The notes: generated by a model from the sequence alone, not told the origin. Shown: positions 1-9,224, counted from the stretch's first letter. The stretch is DNA of 64,000 nt from UBA8190 sp003453695 (GCA_036796975.1 DAIRBY010000003.1:45089-109088), one strand, 5' to 3'. A program made the numbers and translations.

Positions 1-503
1 TCGAGGCCAATCAGATCGGAACTGTGTACATGGCCATGCAGGCCGGCGACTTCGAGTACCACAAGGACAAGAAGAAGACGGAGAGCAACCGCATCGGCAA
101 GTTCTTCACCGTCGGTGACGTCGGCTATCTCGACGAGGACGGTTTCCTCTTTCTCTGCGATCGCAAGACCGACATGATCATCTCGGGCGGCGCCAACATC
201 TACCCGGCCGAGATCGAGAACGTGCTGCTCTCGCACCCCAAGGTCGTCGACGCGGCCGTGTTCGGCATACCGCACGAGGACTGGGGCGAGGAGGTCAAGG
301 CGGTGGTGCAACCGGTGGACGGTGTGGAGGGTTCCGACGAGCTCGCCGCCGAGATCCTTGCCTTCTGCGAAGGGCGGCTGGCCAGGTTCAAGACGCCGAA
401 GAGCATCGACTTCACCGACGACATGCCCCGCGACCCCAACGGGAAGCTCTACAAGCGCAAGCTGCGCGACCCGTACTGGGAAGGACGGGAGCGGGCCATC
501 TGA
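1..503 (+). CDS. Acyl-CoA synthetase (AMP-forming), C-terminal part
   Basis: This is the last 166 residues of an ANL-superfamily acyl-CoA synthetase; the reading frame is open to the left edge, so the start lies outside the window. The GDVGYLDEDGF and RKTDMIISGG motifs mark the hinge between the large and small domains, and NIYPAEIE follows as expected. NGKLYKRKL near the end carries the lysine that in this family catalyses adenylate formation. Such enzymes activate a fatty or other carboxylic acid to its CoA thioester with ATP. The substrate cannot be told from this end. It converges on the histidine kinase gene downstream. Confidence 0.93.
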   Translation, partial: EANQIGTVYMAMQAGDFEYHKDKKKTESNRIGKFFTVGDVGYLDEDGFLFLCDRKTDMIISGGANIYPAEIENVLLSHPKVVDAAVFGIPHEDWGEEVKAVVQPVDGVEGSDELAAEILAFCEGRLARFKTPKSIDFTDDMPRDPNGKLYKRKLRDPYWEGRERAI

Positions 504-570
504 GCGTGGGACGCCCCGGGCGGCGATCCACACGGACGACGTCGGGCTGACGGCAGCTGAGGGTCTGTGC

Positions 571-2868
571 CTACTTGCCGGTGGCGGCGCGGGCGGCGTC
601 CACGAGCGAGAGCAGCGCCCGCACGTCGATGGGCTTGGCCAGCTGACCGGCAACCCCCCGCCCGAGCAGTCGCCGCACCTGCCCGCCTCCGGCCACGGCG
701 CTCAGAACCGCCACCGGGATGTTGGCGGTGAGCGGATCGTTGCCCAGCTCGTCGAGGACGACGGAGCCGGCCACGTCGGGCAGGGTCAGGTCGAGCAGCA
801 CCAGGTCGGGATGGTGCTCGCGGGCCAGGTCAACGGCCATGCGACCGTGCATGGCGGCCAGCACCACGACGCCGGGCCGACGCGAGAGGACACGTTCGAC
901 GAGTTCCAGGCTCTCCAGGTTCTCCTCCACGAGCAGCACCCGGAAGGTCGGTGTCGAGCCCGTCCCGCCGTGACGGGTACCCAGGCGTACCCCGTCGGGC
1001 ACAACGGCCAATGGCAGCTCGACGATGAACGTGCTGCCCACTTCCGGCACTGACTCCACCCTCAAGGTCCCGTGCATCATCTCGACGAGGTCCTTGGTGA
1101 GCGCCAGTCCCACACCCGTGCCCTCCATGCCTGACTGGTCGGCGCCCAGGCGGTTGAAGGGCTCGAACACCCGCCCCATGTCCTCGGGACGGATGCCCTG
1201 CCCGGTGTCGGAGACGGCCAGGCGCACCCGGCCCTCTGAGGTGGTGTCGCAGGAGATGTCGACACGCCCTCCCGGACGGTTGTACTTCACCGCGTTCGAC
1301 ACCAGGTTGAGCACGACCTGGACCAGACGCTGACGGTCGGCCAGGACCGCCGGAGAATCGCCGAGGTCTACCGTCGACTGCACAGCGACCTCGGCGCGCT
1401 CGGCGATGGGCCGGTTCAGCTCCACGACCTCGGTCACGACGTCGGCCATGAGCACGGGCCGCAGCGCCAGCTCCAGATGCCCGGTCTCGATGCGGGCGAT
1501 GTCGAGCACCTCGTCGATGAGGTCGAGAAGGTGCCTGCCCCCGCGGAGGATGTGTTCGACGGCTTCGTTCTGCTGCACCGCGAGCTCGTCCATCTGCAGC
1601 AGCTGCGAGAAGCCCAAGATGGCGTTGAGCGGCGTCCGCAGCTCGTGGCTCATCCGTGACAGGAAGTCGCTCTTGGCCTTGCTGGCCTGCTCGACCGCTT
1701 GGCGCAGCGCCTCGAGGCGCTGTTCGGACTCGAGGCGGGCCGTGACGTCACGGGTGACCACCACCGCCCCGAGGAACCTGCCGTCGTCGCCCAGCACGGC
1801 TTGAGCCCGTGAGTCCATGGTCACCCAGCGGTCATCAGCGTGGCGCACCCGGTAGCGCACGTGCAGCTGCGAGCGCGAGCCGGTGGCCATGGCGATGAAT
1901 GCCGAGGCGACATGGTCGAAGTCGTCCGGGTGCACCAAGGAGAACATCTCGGCGTCCTCCGGCTTGGCGTGGCGGTAGCCGAGGAGTAGCTGTTCGGCCG
2001 AGCTCACGTGGCGGATGCGGCCGCGGTCGTCGAGCTGCGAGATGATGTCGGGGCTCGCCTCGAGGATCGTGTCGAGCAGTCGCTGTCTCTCGAGCAACGA
2101 CGCCTCAGCCCACTTGCGCTCCGTGATGTCGGTGGCGATCCCGCAGATGGCGAAGCGCGTCCCGTCGTCCTCAGCCAGAGTGAAGAGCGACACCAGGAGG
2201 TCGCGGCCCCCGTCGGGCGTGTCGAGACGGAGGTCACCCGTGAGCGAGGGCTTCGTCGCCAGCTGCTCCTCGAGCTCGAGGATGCGGCGGGCGTTGGCGG
2301 GCTGGAGCTCCAAGTCGTCGTGGCCCACCATGCTGGCCGCTGCCCGTCCGGCGAGGTGCGCCCACGCGTCATTGGCGAGCAGGTAGCGCCCGGACAGATC
2401 TTTCACGTATATGGCCGTCGGTGAGTGCCCGACGATGGCACGCAGCCGCTCCTCGCTCGCCCGCACGGCGTCGTCAGCGGCCTGATGCTCCGACACGTCG
2501 CGACCGGCGGCGAAGACGAGCCCGCGCCCCTCGTCCACCCGGACGGTCCAGTCGACGGTGCGCCAGCCGCCCCCGCTGTCGCGAAGGCGCGCCAGGGCAC
2601 CCGGCACCTCTCCGCCTGCGCCCGCGGCCCGGGCCGCCTCCAGCTCCCGCTTCCCCTCCTCGTCGGCGAGGTCGGAGAGCTGGCGCCCCCGGACCTCGGC
2701 CCGGCTGTAGCCCAGGGCCCGCTCGAAGCCGAGGTTGCACCACACGATGCGTCCCTCGAGGTCGCACACGCACAGCACCTGGCTGGAGAGGTCGAGGACC
2801 GTGCGCAGCGCCACGCCGGTAGGCGGGTGCAGGCCGACGGTGGCCGTGGACGAGGTGGGGCGGTTCAT
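571..2868 (-). CDS. Hybrid sensor histidine kinase (PAS x3, HisKA, HATPase, REC)
   Basis: The protein has 765 residues and no membrane segment, so it is probably a cytoplasmic sensor. Three PAS domains lie at about 20-130, 140-255 and 265-380. The HisKA domain has the phospho-acceptor His408 in SRMSHELRTP. The ATPase domain (about 500-620) shows the N box NLVSNAVKYN and glycine boxes DTGQGI and GTGVGLAL. The C-terminal receiver domain has phospho-acceptor Asp693 in LLDLTLPD, Ser723 and Lys745 in AKPID. Its acid pocket reads VEEN, where VEDD or VEDN is usual. The start ATG has GGAGG six bases upstream and lies 13 bases after the stop of its paralogue, so the two are probably co-transcribed. 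Ligand and downstream partner are unknown. Confidence 0.93.
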   Translation of the reverse strand: MNRPTSSTATVGLHPPTGVALRTVLDLSSQVLCVCDLEGRIVWCNLGFERALGYSRAEVRGRQLSDLADEEGKRELEAARAAGAGGEVPGALARLRDSGGGWRTVDWTVRVDEGRGLVFAAGRDVSEHQAADDAVRASEERLRAIVGHSPTAIYVKDLSGRYLLANDAWAHLAGRAAASMVGHDDLELQPANARRILELEEQLATKPSLTGDLRLDTPDGGRDLLVSLFTLAEDDGTRFAICGIATDITERKWAEASLLERQRLLDTILEASPDIISQLDDRGRIRHVSSAEQLLLGYRHAKPEDAEMFSLVHPDDFDHVASAFIAMATGSRSQLHVRYRVRHADDRWVTMDSRAQAVLGDDGRFLGAVVVTRDVTARLESEQRLEALRQAVEQASKAKSDFLSRMSHELRTPLNAILGFSQLLQMDELAVQQNEAVEHILRGGRHLLDLIDEVLDIARIETGHLELALRPVLMADVVTEVVELNRPIAERAEVAVQSTVDLGDSPAVLADRQRLVQVVLNLVSNAVKYNRPGGRVDISCDTTSEGRVRLAVSDTGQGIRPEDMGRVFEPFNRLGADQSGMEGTGVGLALTKDLVEMMHGTLRVESVPEVGSTFIVELPLAVVPDGVRLGTRHGGTGSTPTFRVLLVEENLESLELVERVLSRRPGVVVLAAMHGRMAVDLAREHHPDLVLLDLTLPDVAGSVVLDELGNDPLTANIPVAVLSAVAGGGQVRRLLGRGVAGQLAKPIDVRALLSLVDAARAATGK

Positions 2869-2881
2869 CGGGCGCCTCCGG

Positions 2882-5182
2882 TCACGGGGTGCTCCTCGTG
2901 CTCACCAGCTCCACCACGCGCAGCAGCTCGTGCACGTCGATGGGCTTGGTGAGGTAGGCGAGCACCCCGCCGGCCTGAAGCGTCCGGATCTGGTTCGGGG
3001 TGGCGTCGGCCGACACCACCACCACCGGAACGTCGGCAGTGTCCGGGTCGGCGCGCAGCGCCTCCAGCACCTGGGCGCCGGTCATGTCCGGAAGGTGGAG
3101 ATCGAGCAGCACCAGGTCGGGACGGTGCTCACGGGCCAGCTCCAGCCCCAGGCGCCCGTACATGGCGGCCCGCAGCTCCACCGGGCCGGAACGGGCCAGG
3201 ATCTGTTCGACCAGCTCCAGGTTGGCGAGGTTGTCCTCGATGTGCAGCACCTTGAGCAACCCGTCGGGAACCCCGCCGGCGCGGACGGGCGGCGCCAGGA
3301 TCTTGGTCTCCCGTGGGGGCTGCGTCGTGGGCAGGGACACGACGAAGGTGGCTCCGGCGTCGGGTTCGGAGACGAGCTCGAGCGTCCCCCCCATCTGCTC
3401 GACCAGGTGCTTGGACAGCGTCAGCCCCACGCCGGTGCCTTGCACGCCACTGCGTTCTGCACCGAGACGGTCGAACGGCTTGAACACGCGCTCGGCGTCC
3501 TCCAGGGCGATGCCGGGACCGGTGTCGGCGACGGAGATGCGCGTGTGCTTCCCGTCCCGGGTCACCGTCACCGTCACGGTGCCCTCGGCATGGTTGTACT
3601 TGACCCCGTTGGAGAGCAGGTTGAGCAGCACCTGGAGGAGGCGCTGGCGGTCGGCCTTCACGTGTGCGCCGGCCGGGGACCGCTGCAGGTCGACGACGAG
3701 GTGGATGCCCCGGTCCTCGGCCAGCGGGCCGGTCAGGTCCACGGCGTCGCCCACCACGTCGCCGACGGCCACCGGTTCCACCGAGATGTCGAGCCGGCCG
3801 GATTCGATGCGGGCGATGTCGAGCACCTCGTCGATGAGGTTGAGCAGGTGCTGTCCCGCCCGCAGGATGTGGCCAACCGCCTCACGCTGGGTGTCGTCGA
3901 GGTCGTCCATGTCGAGCAGCTGGGCGAAGCCGAGCACCGAGTTGAGCGGTGTGCGCAGCTCGTGGCTCATGCGGGACAGGAATTCGCTCTTCTGCGAGCT
4001 GGCCCGCTCGGCATCGGCCAGAGCGTGCTCGAGCTCGGCCTCGAAGGCGATGTCGCCGCTCACGTCACGGGAGACGACCACGGCGCCCTCGACCGTGTCG
4101 TCTTCGCCCACGATGGCCTGCCCGCGGGTGTCGAGGGTGACCCAGTGCCCATCGGCGTGGCGCACGCGATAGCGCATGTCCAGCTGCGCCGTGCGGCGGG
4201 TCATGAGGTCGCCGAAGGCAGCATAGATGGCCGGGATGTCGTCGGGATGCACGAGGGCCTCGAGCTCCGTGTGCACGGCATGCTCGAGGTCGTAGCCGAG
4301 GATCCGTCCCGAGGCCCTGCTCACCTCTTCGACCCTTCCGTTTCGGTCGAGGATGGTGACGATGTCGGGGCATGCTTCGACGATCGTGTCGAGGAGGCGC
4401 TGGCGCTCGGCCAGGCGCTGCTCGACACGCGAGCGTTCGGTGATGTCGGTCGAGATGGTGGCGACACCGGCTACGGCGCCGGCGGAGTCGCTGACGGGGA
4501 AGCGCACGGTCATGAAGGTGTGCGGCCCATCCGCCAGCTCGACCACGTCGTCGGTGGTGAGCGACCCGTCTGATCGGACGACGGCGTCGAGCGCAGGCCC
4601 GGGGCTGGGCCGCGGCGCCCACACCTCGGGTGCCGGGCGTCCGATGACCTCGTGCCGGGGCCGGCCCACGAGGCGCAAGAACGCTTCGTTGACGAGCACA
4701 TAGCGGCCCCGCATGTCCTCGACGTAGATCACCGCCTCGGAGTGGTCGAGGATGGCCTGCATCAGCTTCTCGTTCTGGACCAGAGCGGCATGGGCCAGCC
4801 GTTGGTCGGTCACGTCACGCGCCGCGCCGTACAGGAGGCCGGACGAGTCCTCCCACGAGCCAGACCACTCGAGCCACCGCCAGTCACCCTCTTTGGTGCG
4901 GCACCGGACCTCGAGTGTGAGCGACGAACCGTCTCGAGGGAAGTCCTCCACGTCTTCGGTTGGCGCCCCCAGGTCGTCGGGGTGCACGAGCGAGGCCAGG
5001 TCGACCTGACGCAGCTGTCCGGGCTCGTATCCGAGCACCGCCGCCACCGGGGGGTTGCACCACACCAGGCCGCCGTGGGGCTCGAAGACGCCGAAGAGCT
5101 CAGAGGAGAGCTCGAGGAACACGCTCAGGTCGTCGTCGGTGACGGTGGGAAGGTCGGCGACCGACGGCACGCCGGTGCCCAT
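2882..5182 (-). CDS. Hybrid sensor histidine kinase (PAS x3, HisKA, HATPase, REC), paralogue
   Basis: This 766-residue protein has the same architecture as the next gene downstream: three PAS domains, HisKA with His407 in SRMSHELRTP, an ATPase domain with LLSNGVKYN, DTGPGI and GTGVGLTL, and a receiver domain with acceptor Asp694 in LLDLHLPD and an intact IEDN acid pocket. The pair looks like a tandem duplication. I start it at the ATG preceded by AGGCGG; the frame stays open a further 117 bases upstream, but that stretch (Arg/Ser-rich) does not resemble a domain. No stand-alone response regulator or output gene is adjacent, so signalling probably passes through the fused receivers to a partner elsewhere. 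Confidence 0.92.
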   Translation of the reverse strand: MGTGVPSVADLPTVTDDDLSVFLELSSELFGVFEPHGGLVWCNPPVAAVLGYEPGQLRQVDLASLVHPDDLGAPTEDVEDFPRDGSSLTLEVRCRTKEGDWRWLEWSGSWEDSSGLLYGAARDVTDQRLAHAALVQNEKLMQAILDHSEAVIYVEDMRGRYVLVNEAFLRLVGRPRHEVIGRPAPEVWAPRPSPGPALDAVVRSDGSLTTDDVVELADGPHTFMTVRFPVSDSAGAVAGVATISTDITERSRVEQRLAERQRLLDTIVEACPDIVTILDRNGRVEEVSRASGRILGYDLEHAVHTELEALVHPDDIPAIYAAFGDLMTRRTAQLDMRYRVRHADGHWVTLDTRGQAIVGEDDTVEGAVVVSRDVSGDIAFEAELEHALADAERASSQKSEFLSRMSHELRTPLNSVLGFAQLLDMDDLDDTQREAVGHILRAGQHLLNLIDEVLDIARIESGRLDISVEPVAVGDVVGDAVDLTGPLAEDRGIHLVVDLQRSPAGAHVKADRQRLLQVLLNLLSNGVKYNHAEGTVTVTVTRDGKHTRISVADTGPGIALEDAERVFKPFDRLGAERSGVQGTGVGLTLSKHLVEQMGGTLELVSEPDAGATFVVSLPTTQPPRETKILAPPVRAGGVPDGLLKVLHIEDNLANLELVEQILARSGPVELRAAMYGRLGLELAREHRPDLVLLDLHLPDMTGAQVLEALRADPDTADVPVVVVSADATPNQIRTLQAGGVLAYLTKPIDVHELLRVVELVSTRSTP

Positions 5183-5364
5183 CCGCCTGTGCTGTGTGTT
5201 GTCGCCCAAAGGGAGCCGTCCTCGCGACGAGCCGGCGCAGGGCCAGCTGCTTACCCACGGTATCGGCAGGTCACGGCTGCGCCTAGAGCAGGCCGGCACC
5301 CTCCGTAGCGGACGTTGAGATTCGGCCCCCGTGCGGCGCCGGACGCCCTCGGTGCTGTGCCCGC

Positions 5365-6147
5365 CTACGGGGCGAGGCCGGGAGGCTGGTCGCCGGCGTG
5401 GGCCGTCACCACCCGGAGGAAGCGCTCGGGCACCAGCTCGATGAAGATGCCCTCGGCCTCGGCGAGGAGGTCGTCGCCGCGGGAGATGCCGCCCCAGGTC
5501 GTCACCTTCCGGCCCTGGCGGCCGACGCAGCGGGCCTCCAGCCGCAGTTCGGTGCGCAGAGGGGTCGGGTTGCGATAGCGGATGGTGAGGGTACCGGTCA
5601 TGCCCGGGCAGCCGGCGGCGATGTTGGCGGCGCCGAGCAGCTCGTCGAAGACCATGGCGATCACGCCCCCGTGGACGCAGGTCGGCGGGCCCTCGTACTG
5701 GTAGTCGAAGTAAGCCGTGCCCTCGAGGCCACCGCCCTCGGCCACCTGGACCTTGACCGGTGGTGCCACCGGGTTGGCGTAGCCGATGACCGGGCTGGTC
5801 GGGAAGAAGTCCTGGGGGTGGCCCTCTGGGTCGGGCTCGAGGCGTTGCCTGCGACCCGGGCCGGCGGCGGCTTCAAACTGCTCGGCCACGGCCGCCAAGG
5901 ACAACGCCGCCTTGCGCAGGTCGTCGTCCGGGATCGGGCGGCCCACAAGGGCGGTGGTCATACGGCGCAGCTCGGCGGCGACGAGAAAACGCGGATCGTC
6001 GAGCCCTGCATGGCCGGGGGCGGGTGGTCGCCGATGGGTGACGGCGGCGTGCCGGGCCGAGATCCCGAAGTCCGAGACGCTGCCCTCGGGGCCGTCGGGG
6101 TCCTGGCTCGCTCCGGCGCCGGGTGGACCCGGGTCGTCCCCGCTCAC
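5365..6147 (-). CDS. PaaI/hotdog-fold acyl-CoA thioesterase
   Basis: A 260-residue product whose C-terminal half is a hotdog domain: CVHGGVIAMVFDELLG is the typical catalytic helix region (HGG followed by an acidic residue), then MTGTLTIRYRNPTPL. Family members hydrolyse acyl-CoA or aryl-CoA thioesters. I favour the GTG at 6147 because it overlaps the stop of the enoyl-CoA hydratase gene (GTGA) and because DDPRFLVAAELRR, just before the internal ATG at 5961, reads like part of the domain. The ATG would give 198 residues. As third gene of a thiolase / hydratase / thioesterase operon it probably releases a product or frees trapped CoA during beta-oxidation. Confidence 0.85.
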   Translation of the reverse strand: MSGDDPGPPGAGASQDPDGPEGSVSDFGISARHAAVTHRRPPAPGHAGLDDPRFLVAAELRRMTTALVGRPIPDDDLRKAALSLAAVAEQFEAAAGPGRRQRLEPDPEGHPQDFFPTSPVIGYANPVAPPVKVQVAEGGGLEGTAYFDYQYEGPPTCVHGGVIAMVFDELLGAANIAAGCPGMTGTLTIRYRNPTPLRTELRLEARCVGRQGRKVTTWGGISRGDDLLAEAEGIFIELVPERFLRVVTAHAGDQPPGLAP

Positions 6148-6938
6148 CGGCGTTTGTATTCGGGTGGACGCTTCTCGGCGAAGGCGCGCTGTCCCTCGGC
6201 GGCGTCCTCGGTGGCGAAGATGGGCATGCCGATCTCGAGCTCCACCTTGAGCGCCTCGCCTTCGGGCAGGCCCTCGGTCTCGCGCACCGAGCGCTTGATG
6301 GCCTCCACCGCCAGCGGCCCATTGGCACCGACGACCTCGGCGATGGCGAGCGCTTCGTCGAGAGCGGTGCCGTCGGGGACCACGCGGCCGATGAGGCCGA
6401 TGCGCAACGCCTCTTCCGCCGACACCTCGCGGGCGGTGAGCAGCAGGTCCATCGCCATCGTGAAGGGGATCTGGCGCCGCAGCCGCACCGTCGACCCACC
6501 GAGGGGGAACAGGCCCCGGCGGGCCTCGAACACGCCGAACTTGGCGCTCTGGCCCGCCACCCTGATGTCGGTGGCCTGCAGGATCTCGGTGCCGCCGGCG
6601 ACGGCCCATCCCTCCACAGCGGCGATGAGTGGCTTTCGCAGCTGATAGTGGCGCAGCAGCGCCTTCCAGTGGAGGTCGGGGTCGGCCTCCATGCGGGGGC
6701 GGTACTCCTCGGCCTCGGGGCCGGACATGGACTTCAAGTCCATGCCGGAACAGAACGTGCCGCCGGCGCCGGTGAGGATGGCGCAGCGGATGGCGTCGTC
6801 CCCGTCGATCTCCTCCCACGCGGCCACCATGCCCACGAGCATGGGCAGGCTCAGCGCATTCTTCGCCTCCGGCCGGTTCATGGTCACCACGGCGGTGCTG
6901 CCCCGCCGCTCGAAGAGCAGGTGCTCGGTTCCGGCCAT
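6144..6938 (-). CDS. Enoyl-CoA hydratase/isomerase (crotonase) family protein
   Basis: The 264-residue product is the usual length for a monofunctional crotonase. NRPEAKNALS opens the CoA-binding region, GTFCSGMDLKSM and VEGWAVAGGTEI form the oxyanion-hole strands, and a glutamate is present in GVFEARRGL at the place of the classical catalytic acid. The reaction is probably hydration of a trans-2-enoyl-CoA, although crotonase sequences alone do not separate hydratases from isomerases. The ATG lies two bases after the thiolase stop, and the 3' end overlaps the thioesterase start, so the three genes should be one transcript. Confidence 0.92.
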   Translation of the reverse strand: MAGTEHLLFERRGSTAVVTMNRPEAKNALSLPMLVGMVAAWEEIDGDDAIRCAILTGAGGTFCSGMDLKSMSGPEAEEYRPRMEADPDLHWKALLRHYQLRKPLIAAVEGWAVAGGTEILQATDIRVAGQSAKFGVFEARRGLFPLGGSTVRLRRQIPFTMAMDLLLTAREVSAEEALRIGLIGRVVPDGTALDEALAIAEVVGANGPLAVEAIKRSVRETEGLPEGEALKVELEIGMPIFATEDAAEGQRAFAEKRPPEYKRR

Positions 6939-6940
6939 GG

Positions 6941-8101
6941 TCAGATGCGCTCGATGATCGTCCCGGTGGCGAGCGCGCCGCCGCAGCACATGGTGATGAG
7001 CGCCAGCGAACGGTCGGCGCGCTCGAGCTCGTGCAGTGCCGTGGTGACGAGCCTGCTGCCCGTGGCACCCACCGGGTGGCCGAGGGCGATGGCACCCCCG
7101 TTCACGTTGACCTTGTCCATGTCCGGCTCGTGCACCTGCGCCCACGACAGCGCCACCGAGGCGAAGGCCTCGTTCACCTCGAACAGGTCGATGTCGGCCA
7201 TGGTCATGCCCGCCTTGTCGAGGACCCTCGCCGTGGCCTCCACCGGGCCGTCCAGGTGGTAGTAGGGATCCGAGCCGACGAGCGCCTGGGCCACGATGCG
7301 CGCCCGCGGCCGCAGCCCGTCGGAGCGGGCCCGGTCCTCCGACATCCACAACACGGCCGCCGCCCCGTCGGAGATCTGCGACGAGTTGCCGGCGGTGTGG
7401 ATGCCGTCGGGGAGCACGGGCTTGAGCGACGCCAGCCCCGCGGCCGAGGTCTCGCGCAGCCCGCCGTCGTGCGACACGACGATGCGCTCACCGCTGTGGC
7501 CGTCGGGCCCGACCTCCGGGGCCTCGACAGGAACGACCTCGCGTTCGAAGCGGCCTTCGGCCCACGCTCGGGCCGCCTTCTCCTGGGAGGCCAGGCCGAA
7601 GGTGTCGACCTGCTCCCGGGTGATGCCCCGCTTCCGGGCAATGCGTTCGGCCGCCCCGAACTGGTCGGGCATGTCCCACGGGAAGGCGTCGGGCCGCGAC
7701 CGTCCCGGCCCGTTGAGGGCGTTGGCCCCGAGCCCCACCCGGCTCATGGCCTCGATGCCGCAGGCGATACCCACGTCGATGGCGCCGGCGGCGATGAGGT
7801 TGGCCACGAAGTGGTTGGCCTGCTGCGACGATCCGCACTGGCAGTCGACGGTGGTGGCGGCCACCTCGTAGGGGAGCGACTGACTCAGCCATGCCGTGCG
7901 GGTGATGTTCGACGCCTGCTCCCCGGCCTGGGTGACGCAGCCCCCCACCACCTGTTCCACCTCGGCGGGGTCGAGGCCCGCCCGCTTGACGAGCTCCACC
8001 TGGGCGGCGCCGAGGAGCTCGGCGGCGTGCAGACCCGCCAGGGCGCCGTTGCGCTTCCCGATGGGGGTGCGGACCGCCTCGACGATCACCGGTTGCGCCA
8101 T
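6941..8101 (-). CDS. Acetyl-CoA acyltransferase (thiolase)
   Basis: A complete 386-residue thiolase. The nucleophilic cysteine lies in DCQCGSSQQA, the second active-site region is GGAIALGHPVGATGSR with its histidine, and the proton-shuttling cysteine is in CCGGALATG. CQCGSSQQA resembles, from memory, the motif of actinobacterial thiolases used in sterol side-chain breakdown rather than biosynthetic acetoacetyl-CoA thiolases. It would cleave a 3-ketoacyl-CoA with CoA. The ATG at 8101 is preceded by GGAGGCAAGGCG. It leads the operon with the crotonase and thioesterase and lies about 100 bases downstream of a KstR-like operator, which supports a role in induced lipid or steroid catabolism. Confidence 0.93.
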   Translation of the reverse strand: MAQPVIVEAVRTPIGKRNGALAGLHAAELLGAAQVELVKRAGLDPAEVEQVVGGCVTQAGEQASNITRTAWLSQSLPYEVAATTVDCQCGSSQQANHFVANLIAAGAIDVGIACGIEAMSRVGLGANALNGPGRSRPDAFPWDMPDQFGAAERIARKRGITREQVDTFGLASQEKAARAWAEGRFEREVVPVEAPEVGPDGHSGERIVVSHDGGLRETSAAGLASLKPVLPDGIHTAGNSSQISDGAAAVLWMSEDRARSDGLRPRARIVAQALVGSDPYYHLDGPVEATARVLDKAGMTMADIDLFEVNEAFASVALSWAQVHEPDMDKVNVNGGAIALGHPVGATGSRLVTTALHELERADRSLALITMCCGGALATGTIIERI

Positions 8102-8201
8102 CGCCTTGCCTCCAGGGTTCGTGAATGGGCCGAGTTGGCGAGGCGAAGCCCGCGGTCTGGGGCGGGTCCTTGTCGCTCGCCGGCCGGACGCCGGGGGCCT
8201 C

Positions 8202-8219
8202 AGTATAGAACGTGTTCTA
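8202..8219 (-). promoter_or_regulatory. Promoter -10 box overlapped by a KstR-like palindromic operator
   Basis: On the minus strand TATACT (8202-8207) is a near-consensus -10 box. It is overlapped by the perfect palindrome TAGAAC-GT-GTTCTA at 8206-8219, which fits the TNNAACNNGTTNNA pattern described for the mycobacterial TetR-family repressor KstR. A repressor here would sit in the promoter spacer. Transcription would start near 8195 and read the thiolase operon, whose start codon is at 8101. The operator also covers the stop codon of the upstream SDR gene. The match to KstR is from memory, and no kstR gene is in the window. Confidence 0.75.
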
Positions 8220-9149
8220 GAAGTGCCGGCCAGCTCCGACCCCCAGGGCGGCCACGACCGCCGGCCAGCCCTCACGCACGCTCGGATAGCGCGGCGCCCA
8301 ACCCGATTCGTGCTTGAAGCGCCGGTTGGACACCCGCTGGGAGCGGGTCAGGGCGCGGGCAGCGCTCCCTCCCAGGGCCACGACGAACCGGGGCGGCGCC
8401 CACAGCCGGCGCACGCCCACCGCCGCCGCCAAGGCGGCGAGTTGGTCGGCCCGGGTGAGTGGCTCGTCCTCGGCGATGTTGTAGGTCCCTGCCGGCACCG
8501 ACAGTGCGGCCACCACTGCGCCAGCGGCGTCGTCCACGTGCACCATCGAGAAGAACCCGTGCTTGTCCCCGAGCACGGCCCCGAGACGCCAGCGCGCCGC
8601 GTCCACCATGACCTTGGTGTGGCTGGATCCGGGCCCGTAGAACATCCCGAACCGCAGTACCACGCCGTCGGCGCCCGACTCGGTGAAGCGCCGCGCCTGA
8701 CCCTCGGCCTCGAGCGCCGAGCGCATGTACGGCGGCGCGTCGATGAGGCTGTCCTCGAATATCCACTGCTTGCCGTGATCGGCATAGGTGAACACGATGG
8801 ACTCTTGGAGGTAACGGCGGGCGCCGGCGGCAAGGGCGGCGTCGACGAGGTGGCGTGACACCTCTCTCCGGATGCGGTCGTTCTCGGCCATGGCCCGCGG
8901 GCGCGCCGCTTTGGACACCGGTGGGATGTGCGTGGCCAGGTTGCACACCATCTCGTGGCCCTTGACGGCGCGCACGACGGCTGTGGCGTCGAACAGATCG
9001 GCCTGGACCGGCGTGGCCCCGGCCGATCGCAACTGCTCAGCCTTGGCCGGCGTCCTGGCCACCCCCGTCACCTCGTGCCCGGCCTCGACGAGAAGCGGCA
9101 CGGTCCTGCTGCCGAGCACACCGGTCGCTCCAGCTACGAAGACCCGCAC
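8217..9149 (-). CDS. NAD(P)-binding epimerase/dehydratase-like protein (atypical extended SDR)
   Basis: The 310-residue product begins with a Rossmann motif (FVAGATGVLGSR), usual for extended short-chain dehydrogenases and NmrA-like sugar-epimerase relatives. I cannot find the usual YxxxK catalytic pair: the segment after LQESIVFTYADHG has tyrosines but no lysine four residues on. It may therefore be an atypical SDR that binds NAD(P) without classical catalysis. The start is the GTG at 9149, with GGAGG unusually close to it. The gene ends inside the operator of the thiolase operon. Substrate unknown. Confidence 0.8.
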   Translation of the reverse strand: MRVFVAGATGVLGSRTVPLLVEAGHEVTGVARTPAKAEQLRSAGATPVQADLFDATAVVRAVKGHEMVCNLATHIPPVSKAARPRAMAENDRIRREVSRHLVDAALAAGARRYLQESIVFTYADHGKQWIFEDSLIDAPPYMRSALEAEGQARRFTESGADGVVLRFGMFYGPGSSHTKVMVDAARWRLGAVLGDKHGFFSMVHVDDAAGAVVAALSVPAGTYNIAEDEPLTRADQLAALAAAVGVRRLWAPPRFVVALGGSAARALTRSQRVSNRRFKHESGWAPRYPSVREGWPAVVAALGVGAGRHF

Positions 9150-9224
9150 GCCTCCGACGGTACCCGCTTTCCCCGGCAGGACATCGACATGATCTACGGT
9201 CGGAACGAGAGGGGGGTGAGGGGC

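Noticed and set aside
2735..4573. A 612-codon plus-strand frame over the two histidine kinases
   Set aside because: It mirrors the kinase genes on the other strand, has no recognisable domain and no ribosome site; a typical GC-rich shadow.
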